From positions 1,228,615-1,292,614 of the forward strand of contig OZ037905.1 of NCBI GenBank assembly GCA_964035575.1: DNA of 64,000 nucleotides, given 5' to 3'. The notes under the pieces were generated by a model. It ran no database searches. It was not told where the DNA came from and saw nothing but the letters and a program-made list of their open reading frames with translations. The translations under genes and the position numbers were made by a program. Below are positions 56,761 through 64,000 of this stretch, one piece after another. Numbering within the stretch: position 1 is the first letter of the stretch; each line of letters starts with the position of its first letter. This DNA is from Rhynchopus sp. YZ270_cl-10. Lineage: Eukaryota; Euglenozoa; Diplonemea; Diplonemida; Diplonemidae.

Positions 56761-57993
56761 ATGAGCTCGGTAGATTCTGTTCGGCAGTATTCTGTCACAT
56801 CAACAACAGGAGGCAGCATAGGAAACACAGACTCAGACTTTGAGCCCAGTGGTTGCTGCTTTAGCATCACTGACATTGCAGGACCCACAAATCCAGTGGA
56901 GCGAGGGTACGCATCAGTTTTGCTGAATGGCTTACAACTCATACGCTGCAACCTCCCGCTCCCAGGGAAAGAAGAAACACTCACAGTGTCGGCCGATGAA
57001 GACATGAACATCACTGGGGAAAAGGGCGGGCTTGGCATTGACGCTCTCTTTATCACAACGCATGATCCGTTTCCTGGGAGTGCGTGGACTGCAACCCTGG
57101 AATGTACCTGTGAAGGCCGTGAGGATGTTGAAGTTGATCTTGGGAACCTCATGCAGTCCCAGGATGCGTCACACTCTGGCCACTACATTGCATACCACCC
57201 AACTACATTCACAGTGAAGGTTCAACACATGCCAATTGACAATGTGAAGCAAGGGTCCGCAGAGAGGCAACTTGTTAAAGAGGTCAGAGCTATTTTGGAA
57301 AACCCACGGCTGAATGTGTGCAGAGGATCTCTGGGGTCTATTGTGCTGAGCAACAAAGCGAAGGAGAGTCCACTCTACGACAACGTTGTGGGGAAATGCT
57401 ACGGTGGTGCCTGGCAGGAATTTCTCAGGGCCCATCCTGGGGACTTCTCTCTGTTCCACTATTCTGATGAGGATATTGTTGAAAATTGTCTTGCGCCACA
57501 GATAAAAAAGTCTGATGCACGTGTCTGCCTCTTTGGAACACCGCTCTCTTCAGTGCGCGAAATAGACAAGTCGAGAAGCAAGGTCCAACGTGAAGATGAG
57601 GAAAATCTTAAAAAGGCCCTGCTCGGAATGCTCTCTGAAGGCCCCATGTCCCAGAAGGAGCTGTTGCAGAAGTTGAATGGATTTGAAGTGTTCACAAACT
57701 CTCTATTCCCAAGCCACTCTCTGCTCATGCGGTTTCTCTCCAGACACGATAAAACATTTGTGTGGACAGCAGGGCCCGACCAGCCTACGCGTATTGGCCT
57801 GGCCTCTTCTGATAGAATTCTCTGCCACGACAGTCAGCACATAAAACCTAGCACAAGTAGCACAGCTCAGAAGCACAGCCTACCTCGTTTTCTCAATCAG
57901 CACATAGGGTTCAACATGAAGCCAACTTCTCAACAGCAGCCAGTGTACCGACATGATCCATACAGCACCGTGCCATTCTACTATTCCCAATAA
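56761..57993 (+). CDS. Gene X copy 6
   Basis: Full 410-residue protein; lacks the 8-bp deletion of the neighbouring copy 5. Confidence 0.85.
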   Translation: MSSVDSVRQYSVTSTTGGSIGNTDSDFEPSGCCFSITDIAGPTNPVERGYASVLLNGLQLIRCNLPLPGKEETLTVSADEDMNITGEKGGLGIDALFITTHDPFPGSAWTATLECTCEGREDVEVDLGNLMQSQDASHSGHYIAYHPTTFTVKVQHMPIDNVKQGSAERQLVKEVRAILENPRLNVCRGSLGSIVLSNKAKESPLYDNVVGKCYGGAWQEFLRAHPGDFSLFHYSDEDIVENCLAPQIKKSDARVCLFGTPLSSVREIDKSRSKVQREDEENLKKALLGMLSEGPMSQKELLQKLNGFEVFTNSLFPSHSLLMRFLSRHDKTFVWTAGPDQPTRIGLASSDRILCHDSQHIKPSTSSTAQKHSLPRFLNQHIGFNMKPTSQQQPVYRHDPYSTVPFYYSQ

Positions 57994-58816
57994 TATGTAA
58001 CTACGCCTGTTCCAAAGATGACCAGTCACCCATATGTGAATCCCTCTACCTACCCTCACATAAAACAAAAAGAAAAACAAAAAAAAGAAAGAAAGAAAGA
58101 AAGCAAATAAAGAAGGATGCAAAGAGAGAAAGAAAGAAATAAAGATCTTGCACTGTTTCACAAATATGAAGGAAAAAAAGAAAAAAGTGACATCTCCCCC
58201 ACTCCCTCTGCTTAGACATAGTTTTACCTTCCCCCAGCCAAGAAACAACAACACACCACACCACAGCTCCAGAGAACCACAACTTCATGTGTGCAAGGGC
58301 AGTATGCATGCACACACCTCTCTCGGTTTATAGGCTTCTAGGGAAAGGTTCTCGGCACTCCAGTATTGTTACTCCACAAACCCACAACCCGCAAACCGCA
58401 AACCCAAAAGGCATGAGGCAATGTCCTCAGAATCCTCCACTGACCCCCCAGTCCTCTCAGTTGCAAGTCTCCACACCTCTCATCACAGGAACACCTAAGA
58501 CAACATACAGGGGGGTTGTAATTTATGGACAGATTTTACGGATATTCTGTCCATAAATTTAGTTCTGTCCATAAAAGCTCAACTTTTTGCGTGTATAAAT
58601 ATTTTTTCAGGATTTTTGGTGCACATGGTGTTTTCTCTTTGGTTTTCTGGTTTCTTGCTGGGTTTGGAGGTCCCTGCTGTGTGTGTGTGTGGGTTGTGGC
58701 CCTGACAGTGAACCACCCACCCCACGTGGCTGACCCCCCCAAACCCCCCCACCACAAGTACCCACAGACTCAAACCACAGAACAACACATACCCTTAAAC
58801 ACATACAAACTTCAAC

Positions 58817-59991
58817 ATGGATGACGACCAGCAAGCAATCGTCTGTGACAATGGGTCTGGGATGGTGAAGGCAGGTTTCGCAGGAGACGATGCCCCAAGG
58901 TCTGTGTTTCCGTCCATTGTTGGAAGGCCAAAGACCGCTGCAGCAATGATGGGAACGGCAAAGAAGGAAGCCTACATTGGTGACGACGCACAGTCCAAGC
59001 GTGGTATTCTGCTGATCAAGTATCCGATTGAGCATGGTATCATCACAAACTGGGATGACATGGAAAAGATCTGGCACCACACCTTCTTCAACGAGCTCCG
59101 TGTTGCACCTGAGGATCACCCCGTGCTTCTCACAGAAGCGCCCATGAACCCAAAGGCCAACCGTGAAAAGATGACACAGATCATGTTTGAGACGTTCAAC
59201 AGCCCTGCAATGTACGTTGGGATCCAGGCGGTGCTGTCCCTGTACTCATCAGGACGCACAACAGGAATTGTTCTTGACTCAGGAGATGGTGTGACCCACA
59301 CAGTTCCCATCTACGAGGGGTACTCTCTGCCGCACGCCGTGCTTCGTATTGACATGGCTGGAAGAGACATGACAGACTGGATGATCAAGCTTCTGACAGA
59401 ACGTGGTAACAGCTTTGTCACCTCTGCAGAACGCGAGATTGTGCGTGATGTGAAAGAAAAGCTCGCCTATGTTGCCTTGGTATGCATATTTTGTACAGGA
59501 AAAAGAAAACCCCAAAAACCCTACAGGACTTTGACGAGGAGATGTCCCTGGCCTCATCGTCGTCGTCGTTGGAAAAGCACTACGAGCTTCCCGATGGACA
59601 GGTGATCACAGTGGGCTCGGAGAGATTCCGTTGCCCTGAGGCACTCTTCAAGCCACAGTTCATTGGGCTTGAGGCAAACGGAATCCATGAGACGGTGTAC
59701 AACTCCATCATGAAGTGTGACATCGATGTGCGTAAGGACTTGTACGCCAACATTGTTCTCTCAGGAGGAACTACGATGTACGAGGGGCTTGCAGACCGTC
59801 TTTCCAAGGAAGTCACAAACCTGGCACCAAACAGCATGAAGATCAAGGTTGTTGCCCCACCGGAGAGAAAGTACTCTGTGTGGATTGGAGGGTCCATCCT
59901 CTCTTCCCTTTCTACCTTTGCGTCCATGTGGGTCAAGAAGGAGGAGTATGATGAGAGCGGCCCGGGTATTGTCCACAAGAAGTGCTTCTAG
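58817..59991 (+). CDS. act: Actin, copy 6, with Asp239His
   Basis: Exons 58817-59479 and 59527-59991. One G-to-C change at 59578 turns LEKDYEL into LEKHYEL, residue 239, in subdomain 4 next to the conserved Lys238-Tyr240 segment (Ser239 in many actins). All other residues match copies 1-5. It is the only actin copy without a downstream ARF gene. Confidence 0.98.
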
Positions 59992-60794
59992 TCTTCAGAA
60001 ACTACCGATGGAGACTAACCAAAAGCAACAGCGATACAAGACAAAAGCAAACACGAACTGTCGGGGTATTGGGGTGATAGGGTTTTGGGGAGAACTTGCC
60101 TGTGGCGTGCATATTATTTTTTTTGTTTTCTTATATTATGTGTGTGAGAAGAATGACAAACGATGCAAACAAACAAAAAAGCAGATGTGAATACAAAACA
60201 AAAGCAAAGCATACAAAACAAACAAACAAAAAAGAAACATGATTTTCCCTCAGTTCTCCTTTGAAACACCCCAGCACCACACAGCATTCAACTACACATA
60301 TTCCCAACACAACCCAACATTCACAGGTACTCATATACATAGCATCTCCACAAGCCTCTATTATCATTTCCAAAAACCCTTTCCTACCCTCTTTCTTCTT
60401 TATAGAAGGAGCGTCACCCATGCCATCCCTGAGTCATACCAACCCTATCTAATGGTTGCAGCCTTCTCCTACATATCATAAAAAGCCATGCACAAACCAT
60501 CAGCTCATACTTCCTCTCATTTACTTACACTCACCCATTATTCTTGCACGCGTCACTTCGTATATTCTCCATTCTTCATTCTCCATTCACTGTGGCACCC
60601 CACCCACACACACACCCAGACCCACCCACACTACAGGGAGACCAAAACTCTCTGTATTTTCCTTAAGGGGAAAGGACAGAGAGTTTTGGTTAGCAGGGTT
60701 AACACATATATTAAGAACTGAGTTTATGGACAGATATTCTGACATTTCTGTCCATAAAGTATGAAACCCCATTTCTGTCCATAACATCCGAAAC

Positions 60795-61159
60795 CAGGTA
60801 CACAGGTACACAGGTACACAGGTACACAGGTACACAGGTACACAGGTACACAGGTACACAGGTACACAGGTACACAGGTACACAGGTACACAGGTACACA
60901 GGTACACAGGTACACAGGTACACAGGTACACAGGTACACAGGTACACAGGTACACAGGTACACAGGTACACAGGTACACAGGTACACAGGTACACAGGTA
61001 CACAGGTACACAGGTACACAGGTACACAGGTACACAGGTACACAGGTACACAGGTACACAGGTACACAGGTACACAGGTACACAGGTACACAGGTACACA
61101 GGTACACAGGTACACAGGTACACAGGTACACAGGTACACAGGTACACAGGTACACAGGT
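60795..61159. repeat. VNTR (CAGGTACA)n, unit 6, about 46 copies
   Basis: 365 bp of pure octamer; the last VNTR of the array. Confidence 0.97.
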
Positions 61160-61299
61160 GCACACACGGTTCCCCATTGTGTAGGAGTACCGTCACCATA
61201 GGAATAGTAGTCCTGAAGATATGTCACCCAGTGGGTTAACAGCACACACACACTTGGCACCACAGACACACCTGGGTTTTGAAGCTTAAGAGAAAGAAG

Positions 61300-61721
61300 T
61301 CCCTGCTGAGCCCCTCCGTCCTGGGCTGGACGTTAAATTGCATCCGGGGGCCCTTTTGTGGCACTCCTCCTGAAACTCTATGAAGGTCTGACCTGAGGGT
61401 AAAAGGTGCTGGGTATGCTACCCTGGGTGCTGAAGGCAGGCACACAACATGTGTGGAGGGACCTGCAGAGCCCTAGCCAGTGAAGCCAAGGAGGCCCCCC
61501 TAGGAAACTAGGGAACGGATTGGAAGAGACCTCGCCGGTAGCCGGGAACCCTCCCTGGGCTAGTACAATGATGAAACTTCAATCTTAAGTCCACACCCAT
61601 GTGGCGGCCGCTTTGGCATGCGTCTGTAAGGACAGCCTTGACTGATACTTTCTGTATTAGCACACGATTGCCTCCCTGAAGGCTACGTAGCTACCTGAGT
61701 ACAAAAAAAAAAAAAAAAAAA
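61300..61721 (+). mobile_element. SINE-like element, copy 2, with poly(A) tail
   Basis: Same element and same orientation as 21093-21496, starting TCCCTGCTGAGCCCC and ending GAGTAC followed by about 19-22 A. It is flanked by a 7-bp duplication AAAGAAG (61293-61299 and 61722-61728) that is single in other units. Sequence differs from copy 1 at a few sites. Both copies start at essentially the same base, which argues for a full-length short element and not random 5' truncation of a LINE. The A tail and target duplications show retrotransposition. Confidence 0.88.
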
Positions 61722-61883
61722 AAAGAAGCTGTTCCTGTGGTGTGGACAGGGGTGTGAATGGGTAGACTAGGGTTTATTCAGGACATTTGAAGACTCATGA
61801 TTATGTTTTGTAGGAAGCAGATAGAAGCTGATGTAGGAGGCGTGGCTGTGGGTTGAAAGGCAGGGAATGAAGAAATGAAATGG

Positions 61884-62500
61884 CGGGTTTGCGGAATAAG
61901 TGGTCAAAAATGCGAAAACATTGGGAAAATGGGTTATTTGGGTGCTCCTGAATGCATTATGAGGTTAAACGATGTGATTAGAGCATCAGAAGTATCCTGA
62001 TCGAGTTGGCGAAAATGACCCAGTAAACTGCCTATTGTACTGCCATTCCGCAATAGCAAAAATAGTCTAAAATGTGAAAACGTTGGGAAAATGGGTTATT
62101 TGGGTGCTCTTGAATCCATTATGAGGTCAGAACCGCAAATTGGAGCACCAGAAGTGCCCTGATCGAGTTGGCGAAAATGACCCACTAAAATGACTTTTGT
62201 GCCACCATTCCACGAATGGCAAAACGTTCAAAAATGTGAAAATATTGGGAAAACGGGTTATTCGGCTGCTCATGAAGCCATTATGAGGTCAGAATCGCCA
62301 ATTGGAGCATCAGAAGTGTCCTGATAGAGTTGGTTAAAATGACCCAGTAAAATGCCTATTGTACCACTATTGCGTAATAGCAAAATGCTCAAAAATGTGA
62401 AAACGTTGGGAAAATGGGCCATTTGGATGTTCCTGAACGCATTATGAGGTCAGACTCGCCAATTGGACCATCACACACATCCTCATCGCAGGCACTGCAC
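61884..62500. repeat. 162-bp degenerate satellite, about 4 copies
   Basis: The landmark TTGGGAAAA recurs at 61921, 62083, 62245 and 62406 (spacing 162, 162, 161). Each copy holds the pattern GGTTATTTGGGTGCTC...CATTATGAGGT and GAGTTGGCGAAAATGACCC with many substitutions between copies. It begins exactly where the multigene array ends. Confidence 0.88.
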
Positions 62501-62574
62501 AATGATGTCAGTTCATATTTTTGTGTATTTGACTGGCCCAACCAAAAAATAATCAACAAAATATGGCAAAAAAA

Positions 62575-62646
62575 TGGACATTGAGGGGTTCGAACCCTCG
62601 GCCTCCCGTATGCAGAACGGGCGCTCTACCACTGAGCTAAACGCCC
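62575..62646 (-). tRNA. trnA-UGC: tRNA-Ala (TGC)
   Basis: 72 nt. Acceptor GGGCGTT/AATGTCC includes G3-U70, the tRNA-Ala identity pair, with discriminator A73. D arm GCTC...GAGC, T arm GAGGG-TTCGAAC-CCCTC. The anticodon stem CCCGT/ACGGG encloses the loop TCTGCAT, so position 33 is C instead of U. No encoded CCA; a T7 run follows. Confidence 0.92.
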
Positions 62647-62759
62647 CTGATAAATGTCCCTCAAGGAGAGGTACTTGGGGCACGTTCTGTTCGTCTTTTT
62701 GTCAGTTTTTTTCAAGAACGCAACAAGCCTTGAAATTGACTCTTTCCTTTAAAACGAAT

Positions 62760-62831
62760 GCCCGCCTAGCTCAGCGGTAGAGCGTTGGACTTTTAATCCA
62801 ATGGTCGTGGGTTCGATCCCCACGGCGGGTG
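62760..62831 (+). tRNA. trnK-UUU: tRNA-Lys (TTT)
   Basis: Anticodon stem TTGGA/TCCAA with loop CTTTTAA (U33 normal). Acceptor GCCCGCC/GGCGGGT with G1-U72. T arm GTGGG-TTCGATC-CCCAC. A T-run terminator follows. Confidence 0.95.
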
Positions 62832-62908
62832 CCTACTTTTTTGGATCGATTGGATTCTCTTTTTTGTGCCCATTTTCAGGATCTGGGGCGTTGTACTTCC
62901 TCAACTAT

Positions 62909-62990
62909 GCTGACGTATCCAAGTGGTTACGGAGGTGGACTTGAAATCCACTGGGCTCTGCCCGCGCAGGTTCGAACCCTGCCGTCAGCG
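62909..62990 (+). tRNA. trnS-UGA: tRNA-Ser (TGA)
   Basis: 82 nt with the long variable arm of class II tRNAs. Anticodon loop CTTGAAA, acceptor GCTGACG/CGTCAGC, discriminator G73 as in Ser tRNAs. Confidence 0.95.
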
Positions 62991-63105
62991 TTCTTTACCT
63001 TTTCGTTTGATTTCTGTGATTTATGTTTTTGTCATCAAATGCAAAGATTGAAGATGTGTGTGACAAAGCTCCAAAAAATATTGAAAACACTTGGAAAAAG
63101 AAAAG

Positions 63106-63177
63106 TTCTCCCACGCGGGTTTGAACCGCGGCTACTGGATTCAAAGTCCAGGGTGCTAACCACTACACCATAGGAGA
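63106..63177 (-). tRNA. trnQ-UUG: tRNA-Gln (TTG)
   Basis: Anticodon stem CTGGA/TCCAG with loop CTTTGAA. Acceptor TCTCCTA/TGGGAGA, T arm CGCGG-TTCAAAC-CCGCG, discriminator A. CTTTT follows the 3' end. Confidence 0.94.
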
Positions 63178-63279
63178 GATAATCCGGATCCTTTTGTTCA
63201 CACAACAACGATGGAAAATTTGGTGGTTGCAGGTACACACAAGTACCCCACGTTGATTCTTTGATTTAAGTTAATATGA

Positions 63280-63352
63280 GCCTCCCTAGCTCAGTCGGTA
63301 GAGCGCAAGGCCCTTAACCTTGTGGTCGCGGGTTCGAGCCCCGCGGGAGGTG
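63280..63352 (+). tRNA. trnK-CUU: tRNA-Lys (CTT)
   Basis: 73 nt. Acceptor GCCTCCC/GGGAGGT (G1-U72 as in the other Lys tRNA), T arm GCGGG-TTCGAGC-CCCGC. The anticodon stem CAAGG/CCTTG encloses the loop CCCTTAA, so position 33 is C, the second such case in this cluster. Confidence 0.92.
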
Positions 63353-63578
63353 CTTTTTGTATTGATACCTGAATTTTTCTGAATTTTTTTTATTTGTTGG
63401 AAAACATGGTGTGTTGGTCGTTGTGCAATGAGCCCGCCATCGTGCGAAATCGTGCCCAAAAAAAATTTTTGGTGGTCACAATTGCGATGATTTTTGGTGA
63501 TCCCACCCAGACCAAATCGCACTAACTAAGTTGTTAAGCAAAGTACAAGCTTCGTCCTAAGTACTGACAGGTAATTAA

Positions 63579-63660
63579 GCGGACGTACCCAAGTGGTTAC
63601 GGGGCTCGCCTGCTAAGCGAGTGTGCTCTGCATGCGCAAGTTCGAACCTTGCCGTTCGCG
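63579..63660 (+). tRNA. trnS-GCU: tRNA-Ser (GCT)
   Basis: 82 nt class II tRNA. Anticodon stem CTCGC/GCGAG, loop CTGCTAA, acceptor GCGGACG/CGTTCGC, G73, then T6. Confidence 0.95.
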
Positions 63661-63913
63661 TTTTTTATACACTGCATTGATACCTTTTTTCATTCTTTTC
63701 TGAACTTTTTCAAACTCAAAAAAAAACCTGAAAAAATCTGTTTTATCTTCAGGTCAAGAATCTCCAAGTTAGGACAACATTCAAGATGTTTGGTTTTTTT
63801 GGTGAGACAACCTTGGAAATCCTGAACAATAGTTTCAACATCAAGATGACACACAACTTGGGTTTTTAGCTCAAAATCAAAAATAGAGTCAAAAACTCAA
63901 AAAAATGAAAAAT

Positions 63914-63986
63914 CTCCTCCTGTTGGGTTCGAACCAACGACCTGCAGGTTAACAGCCTGACGCGCTACCGACTGCGCCAAGGAGGA
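63914..63986 (-). tRNA. trnN-GUU: tRNA-Asn (GTT)
   Basis: Anticodon loop CTGTTAA with stem TCAGG/CCTGC (the outermost pair is a T-C mismatch). Acceptor TCCTCCT/AGGAGGA, discriminator G, T arm GTTGG-TTCGAAC-CCAAC. T5 follows the 3' end. Confidence 0.94.
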
Positions 63987-64000
63987 TCTGATTGTTAGCG

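Larger units (their letters stand above)
20841..61883 (+). repeat. Tandem array of about 5.9 copies of a 6.8-7.3-kb multigene unit
   Basis: Gene X starts at 21682, 28564, 35822, 43056, 49882 and 56761, giving spacings of 6882, 7258, 7234, 6826 and 6879 bp. Unit order: X (+), actin (+), octamer VNTR, ARF (-), CCCH (+). The left edge lies inside a CCCH gene. The right edge is at 61883, upstream of where ARF copy 6 would be, after GAAGAAATGAAATGG. Apart from the VNTR, short C tracts, one 8-bp deletion, two SINE insertions and a few substitutions I see no differences between copies. Confidence 0.97.

Overview
The window comes from the nuclear genome of a single-celled eukaryote. The evidence is a canonical 375-residue actin split by a 47-nt GT-AG intron, an ARF-family GTPase, two-finger CCCH zinc-finger proteins, a non-LTR retrotransposon, SINE-like insertions with target-site duplications, and seven tRNA genes that lack an encoded CCA and end in T-runs. 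I cannot place the lineage from sequence alone. GC-rich genes with Pro/Thr-rich linkers separated by AT-rich or polypurine spacers occur in several protist groups.

Layout. (1) Positions 1-9.8 kb hold three plus-strand genes for secreted or surface proteins: a 5'-truncated protein with a Pro/Thr-rich stalk and hydrophobic C-terminus, a small Cys-rich secreted protein, and a 1601-residue modular protein (three LamG-like domains, an HExxH metallopeptidase-like domain, a SASA/SGNH-type esterase domain, Pro/Thr linkers). (2) 9.8-15.5 kb is repeat-rich: foldback repeats, a 1.36-kb pure octamer satellite (CCACAGCT)n, a CAG/CAA nonamer tract and degenerate Ala/Pro/Thr/Val repeats. (3) 15.5-20.84 kb is a 3'-truncated LINE. 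It carries an OTU-like domain, Zn fingers, RT, a CCHC/restriction-like endonuclease and a second OTU-like domain cut off at the junction.

(4) 20,841-61,883 is the dominant feature: about 5.9 head-to-tail copies of a 6.83-7.26-kb unit. Each unit carries an unrecognised 410-aa gene (X, +), actin (+), an octamer VNTR, ARF (-) and a CCCH-finger gene (+). There are six X copies (one frameshifted), six actins, five ARFs, five complete CCCH genes and one 5'-truncated CCCH tail. Units 1-4 look essentially identical; units 5-6 share extra substitutions. Unit-length differences are accounted for by whole octamers in the VNTR, small C-tract changes and one 8-bp deletion. A 0.4-kb SINE-like element is inserted once in each of the outermost units.

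(5) 61,884-64,000 is unique flank: four degenerate copies of a 162-bp satellite, then a tRNA cluster (Ala, Lys, Ser, Gln, Lys, Ser, Asn). Two of these tRNA genes encode C instead of the near-universal U at position 33.

How the parts may work together (inference): the array raises the dosage of a cytoskeleton/membrane-traffic pair (actin, ARF) together with two unfamiliar genes, at least one likely RNA-binding. Its near-identity points to recent amplification or continuing homogenisation. No operon logic applies; each gene appears to have its own flanking signals, and ARF and CCCH share a divergent intergenic region.
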